From the NCBI RefSeq assembly GCF_013349995.1, contig NZ_JABVXF010000003.1, positions 1 to 64,000 on the forward strand: DNA of 64,000 nucleotides. Direction: 5' to 3'. Both the position numbers and the translations under genes were made by a program. The DNA comes from Pseudoalteromonas sp. 0303 (GTDB taxonomy: Bacteria > Pseudomonadota > Gammaproteobacteria > Enterobacterales > Alteromonadaceae). The notes under the pieces were generated by a model. It searched no databases and was not told the origin of the DNA. It was given only the letters and a program-made list of their open reading frames with translations. Positions within the stretch are counted from its first letter, which is position 1; each line of letters starts with the position of its first letter. Of this stretch, positions 6,762 through 17,745 are shown piece after piece.

Positions 6762-8728
6762 ATACCATCGAGTAAAAACCTTTCTACCCGCTCTACTCGG
6801 CGAGGCTTGCCTTGTAACACTAAAATATCGCCTGCCAATAAAATAGTTTGTGATGAAGGTGCGTCAATTTCGCGGTCTTGTCGGCGCAGCGCTCTAACCG
6901 ACACACGGCGCTGCTCAAGTTTAAGCTCACTAATTTTCTGATTAACCGCATAAGCGTGTTCTGGCAGAGCTATAACATGTAAATACTCAAGCCTATCTGA
7001 ACTTGCCTCTTCGCCATCGAGTTTATCGCCAGTGAAAAAGCCATTTAAAAACTTATAACGATTACGCCGCTCTTTACTTACTCGGCGTATGATCCGTGTC
7101 ATCGGCACGCCAGACATATAAAGCACATGCGAAACTAACATTAGGCTTGCTTCGAGTGTTTCAGGCACTACCTCAGTAACACCAAGCTCTTTAAGCGTTT
7201 CCATTTCGGTATCATCTCGCACCCGTACCAGTATTTTCACGTCAGGAGCTATTTGCTTGATGGCATCAACAACAATTTGCGTTTGCTCAAAATCAGTAAA
7301 AGTAATAATGACTAGCCTTGCCCGCTCTACACCCGCTGATTTTAAAATATCTTTTTGATTTACATGGCCAAATATCACTGGCTCACCAGCCGCTTTTGCT
7401 TCTTGCAATAAGATGGGGTTGCTCTCAACCGCTACGTATTCAATTGCTTCGGGTTTTAAAAAGCGTGCTACGGTTTGCCCAACACGAGAAAAGCCACAGA
7501 TCACAATATGATTTTGATATAAAGGGCTACTTGTCGCAGGCTGCTGCCAATACTGCCCTGCATGGCTTAAAAGGCCAAGTTTTTTAAGAATAAGCGGTGT
7601 TTTTTCAATAAGATAAGGCGTTAGTGCCATTGAAAGTACGCCAACTGCAATTAAAAACGAAGCTTGCTCTGAGCTTATTAGCAAATGCTGCGAAGCAAGT
7701 GCAATTAATACAAAGCCAAATTCTCCCATTTGCCAAAGCATAATACCCGCCGATACCGCATCTTGCTTACGCTCCCCCATCACTTGCGCAGAAATTGCGA
7801 GCACCGCAATTTTGAATAGCAATAAGCCAATTAATACTGCGATGATCCAGTACCAACTATTAAGTACATAGAGCACATCTAACTGCATACCGACGGTAAC
7901 AAAAAAGAGCCCCATCAATATATCGCGAAACGGCCGAATATCGGCTTCTAGTTGGTGGCGATAATGACTTTCTCCTAACATCATGCCGGCTAAAAAGGCG
8001 CCTAACGCCATCGATAAACCAAATAGGTAAGTCAGGCCTGCGGCAAACAAGGCAACCAATAAAGTCGTTAGCATAAATAGTTCATCGGTTCTTACCAGCG
8101 CTATTTCACTAAATACTTTAGGCAAAATCCATTTACCTATACCAAACAATAAAATACACACTAAAGCGCCTTTGGTGAGTGCAAAAGCCAATGCTCCAGC
8201 AATTTCTTCAGAGCCACTTTGTGCTAGTAAAGGGTAAACAATGAGTAGAGGGACAACAGCAATATCTTGAAATAGCAACACCCCTATTGCCAACTGGCCG
8301 CGGCGCTGGTTTAAATCTCCAGACTCTTTAAGTAACTTAACCACCACCGCCGTTGAAGACAGCGCCATTAAACTGGCGATGGTAAAACTATTTAAAAGGC
8401 TGTGCTCTAACAGCAGTAAAATCAGCATAAATACAATGCTAGTCACCACGACCTGTAAGGAGCCAAGGCCAAATACAATATTGCGCATTGCCATTAAACG
8501 CGGCAATGAAAACTCAAGCCCTAAACTAAACAGTAAAAATACAATGCCGAGTTCGGCAACAAAGTGCATTTCGTGGCTTTGCGCCATCCAGCCAATACCA
8601 TGACTCCCCGCCAACACGCCTGTGGCAAGATAAGCAAGAATAGGTGGTAAACCAATTCGTTTGAAGAACCAAACAAATAATACGGCAGCGACGAGCAAGC
8701 CAAACACTTGAATCAGCACATTTTGCAA
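6755..8728 (-). CDS. Monovalent cation:proton antiporter-2 (KefB/KefC/YbaL type)
   Basis: An inner-membrane K+/H+ antiporter of the CPA2 family, 657 residues. The N-terminal part (about 1-385) holds about a dozen membrane segments with the family motifs GVLAGSHGIG and LGIVFLLFSLGLEFSLPRL. A cytoplasmic RCK/TrkA-N domain follows, with a Rossmann nucleotide-binding signature ICGFSRVGQ near residue 407. A TrkA-C domain closes the protein (about 575-657). Such proteins regulate cytoplasmic pH and potassium, gated by nucleotides or glutathione adducts. The start is a TTG at 8728, with GGGAG eight bases upstream. No KefF/KefG ancillary subunit is nearby, so assignment to KefB, KefC or YbaL is left open. 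Confidence 0.88.
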   Translation of the reverse strand: MQNVLIQVFGLLVAAVLFVWFFKRIGLPPILAYLATGVLAGSHGIGWMAQSHEMHFVAELGIVFLLFSLGLEFSLPRLMAMRNIVFGLGSLQVVVTSIVFMLILLLLEHSLLNSFTIASLMALSSTAVVVKLLKESGDLNQRRGQLAIGVLLFQDIAVVPLLIVYPLLAQSGSEEIAGALAFALTKGALVCILLFGIGKWILPKVFSEIALVRTDELFMLTTLLVALFAAGLTYLFGLSMALGAFLAGMMLGESHYRHQLEADIRPFRDILMGLFFVTVGMQLDVLYVLNSWYWIIAVLIGLLLFKIAVLAISAQVMGERKQDAVSAGIMLWQMGEFGFVLIALASQHLLISSEQASFLIAVGVLSMALTPYLIEKTPLILKKLGLLSHAGQYWQQPATSSPLYQNHIVICGFSRVGQTVARFLKPEAIEYVAVESNPILLQEAKAAGEPVIFGHVNQKDILKSAGVERARLVIITFTDFEQTQIVVDAIKQIAPDVKILVRVRDDTEMETLKELGVTEVVPETLEASLMLVSHVLYMSGVPMTRIIRRVSKERRNRYKFLNGFFTGDKLDGEEASSDRLEYLHVIALPEHAYAVNQKISELKLEQRRVSVRALRRQDREIDAPSSQTILLAGDILVLQGKPRRVERVERFLLDGME

Positions 8729-8867
8729 GCAATAAACTCCCTTCTACTTGATGATAAAGCTGTACCCTACCTTAAATATAGCAACCATATGTTTTTCAGC
8801 CAGTTTAAAAATGTGGCACAAATCTCGCTAAGTATGAGTATCTAAACACTCCGGGGGGAGAATTATC

Positions 8868-9764
8868 ATGGAAAATGTCCATATTTTGACGCAGCGGGTG
8901 TCTGCGCGAGGCGAGTTTCTGCCGTTTTCGGCAGAGCATTACCGAATAAATGAAACAAATAGTCCACACGATTTGGTCGCAAGGTTACAAACTACGTTAT
9001 CAATCGAAGAGATTTTGACAATTTTTGCCGAACACGCAAAACAACTGATCAATTTATCTGGATTACAGTTCCAATCTGCACTCGGAGTGTCACAAAGTGC
9101 TGGCAGCGATACCAGTCAAACACCGTACTCTTTTGATTTAGATATCGAAAGTGAACGCTTAGGGCAGTTAATTTATTTTAGCCAGTTCCCTATGGGTAAA
9201 GCGATTGAAGTGAAATTAAAACAGCTACATACAGCTTTAGTTTATCCACTGCGTAATGCGCTTATGTACACCCGTGTTTTACGTTTAGCGACTAAAGATG
9301 CTTTAACCGGCTTAAATAATCGTAGTCAATTTAATGACAGCTTGGCACAAAAGCTAGAACGTTGCCGCCGTCAGCATCGTCCATTTAGTTTAATGCTGCT
9401 TGATTTAGATAACTTTAAACAAGTTAACGATAACTTTGGTCATAAAATTGGCGATGATGTACTGCAAGAATTTGCCAATGTATTACGCACTAGCGTGCGC
9501 GGTACCGACTCAATTTTCCGCTTTGGTGGAGATGAGTTTGCATTATTAATTGACGATCCTGAATTTACCACTAATAAAGTGATTGCTGATCGTATTATGA
9601 GTTTGGTTGCTAGCTCAGGGTTGATGGCTCAATATGATGTAACATCAAGCATTGGTTATACACTCGCCAATAACCAAGACTGCGAAAACGAAGTGTTTGC
9701 CCGTGCTGACAAGGGTCTTTATAAGGCAAAAGCTGCAGGAAGAAACTGCGCAAAAGCTTACTAA
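8868..9764 (+). CDS. Diguanylate cyclase (GGDEF domain)
   Basis: A 298-residue enzyme expected to make cyclic di-GMP from two GTP. The C-terminal GGDEF domain (about 138-298) is complete: DALTGLNNR at its start, LLDLDNFKQVND for metal binding, the active-site loop RFGGDEF with GGDEF at 220-224, and an inhibitory RxxD site (RGTD, 211-214) exactly five residues before it. It should therefore be active and product-inhibited. The N-terminal 130 residues look like a degenerate sensory domain and have no membrane segment, so the protein is cytoplasmic. A strong ribosome-binding site (GGGGGGAG) precedes the ATG. Confidence 0.92.
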   Translation: MENVHILTQRVSARGEFLPFSAEHYRINETNSPHDLVARLQTTLSIEEILTIFAEHAKQLINLSGLQFQSALGVSQSAGSDTSQTPYSFDLDIESERLGQLIYFSQFPMGKAIEVKLKQLHTALVYPLRNALMYTRVLRLATKDALTGLNNRSQFNDSLAQKLERCRRQHRPFSLMLLDLDNFKQVNDNFGHKIGDDVLQEFANVLRTSVRGTDSIFRFGGDEFALLIDDPEFTTNKVIADRIMSLVASSGLMAQYDVTSSIGYTLANNQDCENEVFARADKGLYKAKAAGRNCAKAY

Positions 9765-9770
9765 TTGAGT

Positions 9771-9801
9771 AAAAGCCTAGCATCCCCCGCTAGGCTTTTT
9801 T
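9771..9801 (+). terminator. Intrinsic terminator after the diguanylate cyclase gene
   Basis: Stem AAAAGCCTAGC/GCTAGGCTTTT with a short C-rich loop, followed by a T-run on the plus strand. The TAG stop of the convergent small membrane protein gene lies within the stem, so the hairpin may serve both genes. Confidence 0.85.
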
Positions 9802-10134
9802 GTTTATAAATTTATAACCAAGTAATACTAACCAAAAACCAGCGAAGAAGCCGCTTAATAAGTAAAGCAAGGCAGCCATGGTGGTAAGGGGCGATACCAT
9901 CACTAGAGCCAGTGGCGTAAGTACGCCTAGAATAAAGAAAATACCGCCTTTGCCTGACCAGTAACCTAGCAGCAATAATGAGCAAACTAAGCCGCCAGCT
10001 AGTGCATAAAAAAGTGTATTTATTGTCAGCTCTGCATAAGCAAAACCAGCAATTACAGCCACTAGCACCGACAACGCAAAGCCAAGTGGTGCCTTATTAA
10101 CTAGTGATAAACCAACATGTGGTTGTTCACTCAT
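9790..10134 (-). CDS. Small polytopic membrane protein, function unknown
   Basis: A 114-residue, very hydrophobic protein with about three or four membrane segments and almost no soluble part. I do not recognise a family. The ATG at 10134 is chosen because it overlaps the tilS stop by 8 bp (ATG...TGA), implying translational coupling. A longer reading from further upstream would be embedded in tilS. It is the last gene of the tilS transcript and ends inside the terminator shared with the convergent diguanylate cyclase gene. A link to TilS function is unlikely on family grounds, and the pairing may be positional only. Confidence 0.7.
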   Translation of the reverse strand: MSEQPHVGLSLVNKAPLGFALSVLVAVIAGFAYAELTINTLFYALAGGLVCSLLLLGYWSGKGGIFFILGVLTPLALVMVSPLTTMAALLYLLSGFFAGFWLVLLGYKFINKKA

Positions 10135-11437
10135 AGATTGTCTCCCAAAGAATTCCATCTTCAACACTGTGCTGCTCACTAATAAAGTAGCCAACTACTT
10201 GCACAAGTTGATCGTTATAAAAAATAAGTGGTGTCTGCGCACGTAACCAAGGAGCTACTTTGGCATCTTTAAACCAATGTTTTAAGGTGTTTGAGCCGGG
10301 TTTATGCAAAGGTTTTATACGCGCTTGTGGCTTATTAAATTCAACCCTTACTTGCTCATCGGGCTTTGGTTTTCTAATACCCTTGCCCGCTTTCACTATT
10401 AGTTTTCGGCCACCAATCAGTTCAACGCTTTGCAAAGCAATATCCATCGCCTCAGGTATTGCCTGCTCTTTCACAAAGTACCAATGCTGCTGATGTCGAC
10501 GAACATCGCCGCTTTGCAAACAAATTTTTAACTGGGCATCGGCTTTTGCTGTTAAGCCTTGTTCAATAATTTGCTGTAGCTGATTCTCAGAAGGTAGTTG
10601 ATGGGTAAACTGATTCAGCCACGCACGTATAAGGTTTGCTTGTCTGGGCTTACTAAACCCCGCAATTGCCTCGCAGCTTAAACCACCCTGCTTATTTTGA
10701 CAGTGTGTAAGGTCGTTTTGAGTATATTCATCGAGCAGCGATTGCTGCTTTTGTAACAGCCGAATACTGCGCGCTGCACTTTTTTCAAACCCTTGAAAAC
10801 GCTCAGTTAAAATGGGTAGAACCTGATGACGTAAAAAATTACGGTCAAAGCGTTCATCAATATTTGAGTCATCGGTGATATGGGTAATAGCAAATTCACT
10901 GGCAAATTGTTCAATTTGCTCACGAGTGATATTAATCAGCGGTCTAAAACATACACGCCCAGACGCTAACAATCGCGTTTGTGGCATTGATGCTAAGCCT
11001 TGCAAGCCAGAACCGCGTTTTAGCCGAAGTAAGAAGGTCTCAAGTTGATCATTTAAGTGCTGACCAAGCAGTATTACACTACCTGGTATACAGTTTTCGT
11101 CGAGTGCTTGGTACCGAGCCTCTCTTGCTTGTGCCTCAAGTGATGTACGCGAGCGCTCAAAAATTTCAACGTGTACCGCTTTAAATGCGACATCGAGCTC
11201 TTCACATAGCGATTGGCAAAACCCTTGCCACTCATCGGCATACTTGCTCAAACCATGATTTACATACACAGCTTCAAGTTTAAGTTCTGAGTGTTGCTGT
11301 TGAGCTTGCTTCATTAAATGTAACAATACAACCGAATCAACACCGCCAGATAAGGCAACGCTAAAGCTACTTTGCTGAGCGTTCAGCAAAGGCTGCAATT
11401 GTGCTAAAAAATGGTGGTATAAATCTGATGTTTGCAT
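10127..11437 (-). CDS. tilS: tRNA(Ile)-lysidine synthase
   Basis: TilS attaches lysine to C34 of the tRNA-Ile that carries a CAU anticodon, changing its decoding from AUG to AUA. The 436-residue protein has the PP-loop ATP-pyrophosphatase motif SGGVDS near the N-terminus, followed by GHHxxD-like GQHLNDQLETFLLRL. Linker and C-terminal tRNA-binding domains follow, with the LKHWFKDAKVAPWLR segment typical of TilS. The ATG at 11437 (MQTSDLY) is used instead of an upstream TTG. It follows accA, as in many gammaproteobacteria, though an intrinsic terminator stands between them. The product is normally essential. Confidence 0.93.
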   Translation of the reverse strand: MQTSDLYHHFLAQLQPLLNAQQSSFSVALSGGVDSVVLLHLMKQAQQQHSELKLEAVYVNHGLSKYADEWQGFCQSLCEELDVAFKAVHVEIFERSRTSLEAQAREARYQALDENCIPGSVILLGQHLNDQLETFLLRLKRGSGLQGLASMPQTRLLASGRVCFRPLINITREQIEQFASEFAITHITDDSNIDERFDRNFLRHQVLPILTERFQGFEKSAARSIRLLQKQQSLLDEYTQNDLTHCQNKQGGLSCEAIAGFSKPRQANLIRAWLNQFTHQLPSENQLQQIIEQGLTAKADAQLKICLQSGDVRRHQQHWYFVKEQAIPEAMDIALQSVELIGGRKLIVKAGKGIRKPKPDEQVRVEFNKPQARIKPLHKPGSNTLKHWFKDAKVAPWLRAQTPLIFYNDQLVQVVGYFISEQHSVEDGILWETIYE

Positions 11438-11484
11438 TAAAAACCAATGAGTATACAAGCGTCTGTGTTATCGGCATTATAAAA

Positions 11485-11512
11485 CAAAAAAAGCCGCAAA
11501 AGCGGCTTTTTT
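11485..11512 (-). terminator. Intrinsic terminator of accA
   Basis: Stem GCCGC/GCGGC extended by A-T pairs around a 4-nt loop, followed on the minus strand by a run of seven T. It ends the lpxB-rnhB-dnaE-accA transcript before tilS. Confidence 0.88.
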
Positions 11513-11528
11513 CAATTTTAAGCTGTGT

Positions 11529-12485
11529 TTAGCAATAGCCAAACGACATTAAACGTTTGTAACGCTGATCAAGCATTTCATCTAGTGAAAGGCCTTGTAA
11601 GTCAGCTAGGTCACGCTTAAGTTGGTTTTTAAGGTTACGCGCCATCGCATCGTAATTACGATGTGCGCCACCAAGTGGCTCATCAATTACGTTGTTGATT
11701 AAATCAAGCTCTTTAACACGTGCAGCAGTTACACCCATGGCTTCTGCAGCTAATGGTGCCTTGTCTGCGCTTTTCCATAAGATTGATGCACAACCTTCTG
11801 GCGAAATTACAGAGTAAGTGCTGTATTGCAGCATGTTAACGCGGTCGCCCACACCAATTGCTAATGCACCACCAGAACCACCTTCACCGATAACAGTACA
11901 GATAGTTGGTACTTTTAACGCGGCCATAACTTTAAGGTTACGCGCAATTGCTTCACTTTGACCACGCTCTTCAGCGCCAACACCTGGGTATGCACCTGGG
12001 GTGTCGATAAATGTCATGATTGGCATTTTGAAACGCTCAGCCATTTCCATTAAGCGTAATGCTTTACGGTAACCTTCTGGCTTTGGCATACCAAAGTTGC
12101 GTTTAATTTTTTCAGCCGTGTCACGCCCTTTTTGTTGGCCAATAACCATCACTGGTTGACCTTCAAAACGTGCAACACCACCTAAAATAGCTGGGTCGTT
12201 AGCAAAAGTACGGTCGCCTGCTAGTTCGTCAAATTCCGTGAAAATGCGCTCGATGTAATCACGAGTATAAGGACGCAACGGATGACGGGCTAACTGAGAA
12301 ACCTGCCAAGCACCTAATTCAGAGAAAATTTTCTCTTTCATTTCAGCACTTTTCTCTTTTAATCGACTGACTTCCTCTTCTAATCCAAGGTCTAATTCGC
12401 CAGCGCGGCTTACATTTTGTAATTCTTCAATTTTTGCTTCTAATTCTGCAATTGGAAGCTCAAAATCAAGATAATTGAGGCTCAT
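11529..12485 (-). CDS. accA: Acetyl-CoA carboxylase, carboxyltransferase subunit alpha
   Basis: AccA joins AccD to form the carboxyltransferase that moves CO2 from biotin to acetyl-CoA, the first committed step of fatty acid synthesis. The 318-residue length is the family norm. Family sequence is continuous, from [17 protein letters not shown] at the N-terminus through [37 protein letters not shown] and [12 protein letters not shown], which form the crotonase-fold active site. It lies 16 bp after dnaE, the usual neighbour in gammaproteobacteria. Confidence 0.97.
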   Translation of the reverse strand: MSLNYLDFELPIAELEAKIEELQNVSRAGELDLGLEEEVSRLKEKSAEMKEKIFSELGAWQVSQLARHPLRPYTRDYIERIFTEFDELAGDRTFANDPAILGGVARFEGQPVMVIGQQKGRDTAEKIKRNFGMPKPEGYRKALRLMEMAERFKMPIMTFIDTPGAYPGVGAEERGQSEAIARNLKVMAALKVPTICTVIGEGGSGGALAIGVGDRVNMLQYSTYSVISPEGCASILWKSADKAPLAAEAMGVTAARVKELDLINNVIDEPLGGAHRNYDAMARNLKNQLKRDLADLQGLSLDEMLDQRYKRLMSFGYC

Positions 12486-12501
12486 GCTCTAAACTACCTA
12501 A

Positions 12502-15500
12502 TTAATTAAATTCTAGTTCTACATCTTGCGCCGCCATCAGCGATAACTTGTGAATTAAGTCATCACTCGGCGTAACACACCATTCGGTTCCTAAGGTAAT
12601 CTCAGCCAACGCATCCGGACGTTGATAGAATACTTTAATAGGACAAGTACCAAACTTATAAGGTTCCAGTACTTTTTGTAAATTATCGAAGAAGTTCGCC
12701 TCGATCTGCACCATATTCAAGGTCATTTTAATCGCTTTTATACGTTTTTCTCGCGCCTCAGCGATGGTGCATATGTCTCTAGCGGTCATTGTAATGCCAC
12801 CAGAGAAGTTATCAAAGCTGACCTGTCCAGATATTACCAAGATATTGTTTACTTGCAGCAAATCTTGGTACATTTCAAACTGTTCTGGGAATAAGCGTAC
12901 ATCAATACGGGCACTCTTGTCATCTAAAGTTACAAGACCCCATCGATTTCCCTTTTTATTTATTAAGGTACGGGCAGAAATCACTAAGCCTGCAGCCGTT
13001 GACTGCACATCGCGGTTAGTGGGTTGTAAATCGACCAGCCTTCCTGATGTATAATGCTTTAACTCTTTACGATACTGATTAATTGGGTGGCCAGTTAAAT
13101 ACAGGCCTAAAGTTTCTTTCTCACCATCTAGCCACTCATTGTCGGTTAAATCTGTGGCTTTGATAAATGCTTGTTCAACTTCATCTGGCTCTGTGGCAAG
13201 TAATCCAAATAAATCTGCCTGCCCTAATGACTCAGCCTTATGATGCTGATCAGCTGCTCGCATGGCATCTTTTAAACTTGCTAATAAGGTTGCACGGCCA
13301 GGCTGTGTTTTATCTGGACCAAGTTGATCGAGCGCTCCGGCATAAATAAGCTTTTCAACAACTCGCTTGTTTAAACGCTTTAAGTCAACACGGGCACAAA
13401 AATCAAATAAGTCTTTAAACGGGCCACCTTCGCTACGGGCTTCTAGAATAGCTTCAACAGGCGCCTCACCAACCCCTTTAATGGCACCGATACCGTAAAC
13501 AATTTCACCTTGTAGATTAACCGTAAACTTGTACTCACCGGCATTTACATCCGGCGGTAACAAGGTCAGTTTCATGTTTTCACATTCATCTACCAAGGTA
13601 ACAATTTTATCGGTGTTATCCATATCCGCCGACATTACCGCAGCCATAAACTCTGCTGGGTAGTGGGTTTTCATCCACAACGTTTGGTACGATACTAAGG
13701 CATAAGCAGCTGAGTGAGATTTGTTAAAACCATAACCTGCGAACTTCTCTACCAAGTCGAAGATTTTCATTGCAAGTTCGCCGTCAACTCCGTTATTAAC
13801 AGCTCCCTCTTCGAAGGTTGAACGTTGCTTTGCCATCTCCTCTGGCTTTTTCTTACCCATCGCACGACGCAGCATGTCAGCGCCACCTAGCGTATAACCA
13901 GCCAGTACCTGCGCAATCTGCATTACCTGTTCTTGATAAAGAATGATACCGTAGGTCGGTTCTAGAATGGGTATCAAGCTATCGTGTTGCCACTGCACAT
14001 CTGGGTAAGATAACTCTTCGCGGCCGTGCTTACGGTCGATAAAGTTATCTACCATGCCTGATTGCAATGGACCAGGGCGGAATAGTGCTACCAGTGCGAT
14101 CATATCTTCGAAGCAGTCGGGCTTCAGACGACGAATAAGGTCTTTCATACCACGAGATTCGAGCTGGAATACCGCGGTGGTTTCGGCGCGTAGCAGTAAC
14201 TCAATACTTGGCTTATCATCAAGTGGAATAGCGTTGATATCAACCGGCTCTTTACCCTCTCGGGCTAAGCGCTCGTTAGTCATATCAATTGCCCACTGCA
14301 AGATGGTAAGTGTTCTAAGACCTAGGAAGTCAAACTTAACTAAACCCGCCGTCTCAACGTCGTTTTTATCAAATTGCGTTACCGGGAATTTACCCTCATC
14401 ATCACAATAAAGAGCAGCAAAGTCAGTGATGGTGGTTGGTGATATTACAACACCACCAGCATGCTTACCGGCGTTACGTGTACAGCCTTCGAGGATGCGA
14501 CACATATCAATAAGCTCTTTGACCTCTTCATCACCGTCGTAGGCTTCTTGTAAACGCGGCTCAACATCAAACGCTTTAGCCAATGTCATGCCCGGATCGC
14601 CCGGTACTAGTTTAGAAATACGATCAACAAAGCCGTATGGGTGACCAAGTACACGGCCTACGTCACGGATAACCGCTTTTGCAGCCATGGTACCAAAGGT
14701 AATGATCTGAGATACCGCATCACGGCCATAAAGCGCCGCTACGTGATCAATTACCTCATCACGCCTATCCATACAGAAATCGACGTCGAAATCGGGCATT
14801 GAGATACGTTCTGGGTTCAAGAAACGTTCGAATAGTAAGTCAAATTCAAGTGGATCGAGGTCGGTGATCTTCAGTGCATAAGCAACCAATGAACCAGCAC
14901 CAGAACCACGCCCTGGACCTACCGGAATATTGTTATCTTTACTCCACTGGATGAACTCCATTACAATCAAGAAGTAACCTGGGAAACCCATTTGGTTGAT
15001 TACGTCGAGCTCTATTTTCAGACGCTCATCATACTCGCCACGTTTCTCTTTACGCTCTTGCTCATCTGGGAATAAAAACTGTAAACGCTCTTCAAGGCCA
15101 TCTTCAGAGACTTTAACCAAGAAGTCTTCAATTTTCAGTGAACCGGTTGGGTAATCTGGTAAGAAGTAAGTTCCTAATTGTACGGTCACATTACAACGCT
15201 TAGCAATTTCAACGGTGTTTTCTAACGCTTCAGGAATATCGCTAAATAGCTCAGCCATTTGCTCTGCTGTTTTAAGATATTGCTGCTCAGAAAAACGTTT
15301 TGGTCTACGTTTATCTTCTAAGGTGTAACCGTCATGGATTGCCACGCGGATTTCATGGGCTTCAAAGTTTTCTGGTTTTAAAAACACCACTTCGTTAGTT
15401 GCCACTACAGGTAACTGCTCTTTTGTAGCAAGCTCAACAGCTAGGTGTAAATAGTCCTCTTCTAAAGCACGTTCCGTACGAATAAGCTCAATGTAATAAT

Positions 15501-15993
15501 GATCGCTAAAATGTTGCTTATAAAAACTAACAACCGATTCAATAAGCCCGGGGTTACCTTTTAATAGGGCTTTACCTAAGTCGCCATCTTTAGCGCCAGA
15601 TAATAAAATTAGGCCGTTTTTGTGCTCCACTAGCCACTCACGGTCAACCACTGGGCGGTGAAATAGATGTCCACGCTGGTACGCTTTAGAGATCAACAAA
15701 GTGAGGTTTTTATAACCTTCGTTATCTTTCGCTAAGATGGTAATTCGGCTAGGTTCATCTTCAAATTCAGGGCTTCTTAACCAAAAGTCTGCGCCGACAA
15801 TAGGCTTAATACCAGCGCCATGGGCAGCGCCATAAAAACGCACCAAACCACATAAGTTCATCTGATCGGTGATAGCCAACGCAGGCATTTGCAGCTCTTC
15901 TGCTTTAGCGACAATTGGCTTAGTTTTAGCTAGGCCATCCACCATTGAGAAATCTGAGTGAACACGTAAGTGAACAAATTGTGGCGCAGGCAT
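12502..15993 (-). CDS. dnaE: DNA polymerase III, alpha (catalytic) subunit
   Basis: The replicative polymerase subunit, 1163 residues (E. coli 1160). It has an N-terminal PHP domain starting [13 protein letters not shown]. The polymerase core carries the three catalytic aspartates at D401 and D403 (MPDFDVDF) and D555 (VKFDFLG), at the same numbers as in E. coli. [10 protein letters not shown] lies in the palm, followed by the fingers, a tandem helix-hairpin-helix region, an OB fold (about 990-1070) and the C-terminal tau-binding domain. The ATG shares its A with the rnhB stop (TAATG), so the two are translationally coupled. Confidence 0.98.
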   Translation of the reverse strand: MPAPQFVHLRVHSDFSMVDGLAKTKPIVAKAEELQMPALAITDQMNLCGLVRFYGAAHGAGIKPIVGADFWLRSPEFEDEPSRITILAKDNEGYKNLTLLISKAYQRGHLFHRPVVDREWLVEHKNGLILLSGAKDGDLGKALLKGNPGLIESVVSFYKQHFSDHYYIELIRTERALEEDYLHLAVELATKEQLPVVATNEVVFLKPENFEAHEIRVAIHDGYTLEDKRRPKRFSEQQYLKTAEQMAELFSDIPEALENTVEIAKRCNVTVQLGTYFLPDYPTGSLKIEDFLVKVSEDGLEERLQFLFPDEQERKEKRGEYDERLKIELDVINQMGFPGYFLIVMEFIQWSKDNNIPVGPGRGSGAGSLVAYALKITDLDPLEFDLLFERFLNPERISMPDFDVDFCMDRRDEVIDHVAALYGRDAVSQIITFGTMAAKAVIRDVGRVLGHPYGFVDRISKLVPGDPGMTLAKAFDVEPRLQEAYDGDEEVKELIDMCRILEGCTRNAGKHAGGVVISPTTITDFAALYCDDEGKFPVTQFDKNDVETAGLVKFDFLGLRTLTILQWAIDMTNERLAREGKEPVDINAIPLDDKPSIELLLRAETTAVFQLESRGMKDLIRRLKPDCFEDMIALVALFRPGPLQSGMVDNFIDRKHGREELSYPDVQWQHDSLIPILEPTYGIILYQEQVMQIAQVLAGYTLGGADMLRRAMGKKKPEEMAKQRSTFEEGAVNNGVDGELAMKIFDLVEKFAGYGFNKSHSAAYALVSYQTLWMKTHYPAEFMAAVMSADMDNTDKIVTLVDECENMKLTLLPPDVNAGEYKFTVNLQGEIVYGIGAIKGVGEAPVEAILEARSEGGPFKDLFDFCARVDLKRLNKRVVEKLIYAGALDQLGPDKTQPGRATLLASLKDAMRAADQHHKAESLGQADLFGLLATEPDEVEQAFIKATDLTDNEWLDGEKETLGLYLTGHPINQYRKELKHYTSGRLVDLQPTNRDVQSTAAGLVISARTLINKKGNRWGLVTLDDKSARIDVRLFPEQFEMYQDLLQVNNILVISGQVSFDNFSGGITMTARDICTIAEAREKRIKAIKMTLNMVQIEANFFDNLQKVLEPYKFGTCPIKVFYQRPDALAEITLGTEWCVTPSDDLIHKLSLMAAQDVELEFN

Positions 15994-16598
15994 TACAGTT
16001 GCTCTCCTTTTAACGCCAAAATGCGCTGAACAGGTTTAAAACTTTTACGATGCTCTGCAATAGCACCGTATTGTTCAAGTGCTGCAAAGTGTGCCTTAGT
16101 CGGATAGCCTTTATGGCCTGCAAAGCCATAGTCAGGATAACGCTTATCAAGCTCAATCATTTCTTCGTCACGAGCAACTTTCGCTAGAATAGATGCCGCT
16201 GAAATCTCTTCAACTAGGCTATCGCCTTTTACTACCGCCTGTGCTGGCACAGTTAATTGGCTAGGCACACGGTTACCATCAATAAAGACAAACTCAGGCT
16301 TTACGCTTAAGCCTTCAACCGCGCGGCTCATCGCGAGCATAGTGGCATGCAAAATATTTAACTCGTCAATTTCAGTTGGGCTGCAACGGCCAATAGCATA
16401 GCACAGGGCTTTTTCTTTTATTTCTACCGCTAATAATTGACGTTTTTTGTCTGATAACTTTTTAGAATCTGCTAACCCTGCAATAGGCTTATTTGGGTCC
16501 AATATTACCGCAGCGGTAACAACATCACCCACTAATGGACCACGGCCAACTTCATCTACACCAGCAATATAATTAACATTCGGTCGTTCAATTTGCAT
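15993..16598 (-). CDS. rnhB: Ribonuclease HII
   Basis: RNase HII cuts RNA in RNA-DNA hybrids and starts removal of single ribonucleotides from DNA. The 201-residue protein has the family start [17 protein letters not shown] with catalytic D15 and E16, further conserved acids in FIDGNRVP and AKVARDEEM, and the C-terminal [11 protein letters not shown] signature. It overlaps lpxB by 11 bp upstream and dnaE by 1 bp downstream, in the standard lpxB-rnhB-dnaE order. Confidence 0.97.
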   Translation of the reverse strand: MQIERPNVNYIAGVDEVGRGPLVGDVVTAAVILDPNKPIAGLADSKKLSDKKRQLLAVEIKEKALCYAIGRCSPTEIDELNILHATMLAMSRAVEGLSVKPEFVFIDGNRVPSQLTVPAQAVVKGDSLVEEISAASILAKVARDEEMIELDKRYPDYGFAGHKGYPTKAHFAALEQYGAIAEHRKSFKPVQRILALKGEQL

Positions 16599-17745
16599 TT
16601 AGTAACTCCGCGACTGCTGCTGCAGCTTGTTCATTGGCATTTAATCTAATGTCTTTATGTATGGCTAAAAAGCGCGCTTTTAGTTCGCTGTTATCGGTAT
16701 TAAGCATAGGTGTTAGCGCTGCTGATAGGTTTTCAACATTACACTCAGTTTGTAAGTATTCAGGAACGAGTTCTTCATCGGCTAATAAATTAGGCAACGA
16801 GAAATACTTAATGTTAAAGGTGAATAAGGTTTTGAAAATCCAGTAACTCAGTGGCTTAATTTTGTAGCCCACAACCATCGGCTTTTTGTACAGCATACCT
16901 TCAAGCGTTGCGGTTCCTGAGGCAAGTAAAATGGCATCAGCGGCTTGCATTGCAAGATTTGACTGACCATCTAATAATTGCAGTTTTAGATCAGGAGCTG
17001 TTTTTTCTAAAATTTCACAAAACTGAGCTTTTCGTTTTTCATTGACTAAAGGCACCACAATTTTGAGTTCAGGGTTTTGCGCCTGTAATTTCGCTGCTGT
17101 TTGAATGTAGGTTTCGCTTAAAAGCCCTACTTCAGAACCTCGGCTACCTGGTAACAACGCAAGTACTTTATCAGTTTGTGCTAAACCTAGTTGGTTACGA
17201 GCCTCGGTTTGGTCATGCTCAAGGGCAATATCATCAGCCAGAGTATGACCCACAAAGGTACAAGGTACATCGTGCTTATCGTAAAAGGCTTTTTCGAACG
17301 GTAAAAGTGCCAGCACTAAATTAGTGGCGGCACTGATTTTATGAATACGTTTTTCGCGCCACGCCCACACTGATGGGCTAACATATTGTACTGTTTTAAT
17401 ACCCGCCTCTTTTAGCGGCTTTTCGACACGTAAGTTAAAGTCAGGGGCATCAATACCAATAAATACATCTGGTGGGTTGTCGATAAAATGCTGCACCAAT
17501 TGTTTGCGTATTTTTAGTAGGCGCGGTAATCGGCCAAGTACTTCAACTAGGCCCATTACAGATAATTCGTCCATATCGAATAATGTTTTACAACCAGCCG
17601 CTTGCATACGCGGGCCTGCAATCCCCTCAAATATGGCATCCGGAAAACGGCGCTTAAGTGCTTTTACTAGCCCTTCACCTAAAATATCACCTGATAACTC
17701 ACCTGCCACCAAGGCAATACGTAACGGCTTTGTTTGTTCTTTCAT
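16588..17745 (-). CDS. lpxB: Lipid-A-disaccharide synthase
   Basis: A peripheral inner-membrane glycosyltransferase (family GT19) that joins UDP-2,3-diacylglucosamine to lipid X, making the lipid A disaccharide. The 385-residue protein has the family start [20 protein letters not shown], then [36 protein letters not shown] and [21 protein letters not shown]. The ATG at 17745 gives the normal N-terminus, and an upstream GTG would add nine atypical residues. In most gammaproteobacteria lpxB follows lpxA directly. Here 7.3 kb of cytochrome bd and rlpA-like genes intervene, so lpxB must have its own promoter in the upstream intergenic region. I could not identify it with confidence. Confidence 0.96.
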   Translation of the reverse strand: MKEQTKPLRIALVAGELSGDILGEGLVKALKRRFPDAIFEGIAGPRMQAAGCKTLFDMDELSVMGLVEVLGRLPRLLKIRKQLVQHFIDNPPDVFIGIDAPDFNLRVEKPLKEAGIKTVQYVSPSVWAWREKRIHKISAATNLVLALLPFEKAFYDKHDVPCTFVGHTLADDIALEHDQTEARNQLGLAQTDKVLALLPGSRGSEVGLLSETYIQTAAKLQAQNPELKIVVPLVNEKRKAQFCEILEKTAPDLKLQLLDGQSNLAMQAADAILLASGTATLEGMLYKKPMVVGYKIKPLSYWIFKTLFTFNIKYFSLPNLLADEELVPEYLQTECNVENLSAALTPMLNTDNSELKARFLAIHKDIRLNANEQAAAAVAELLNAN

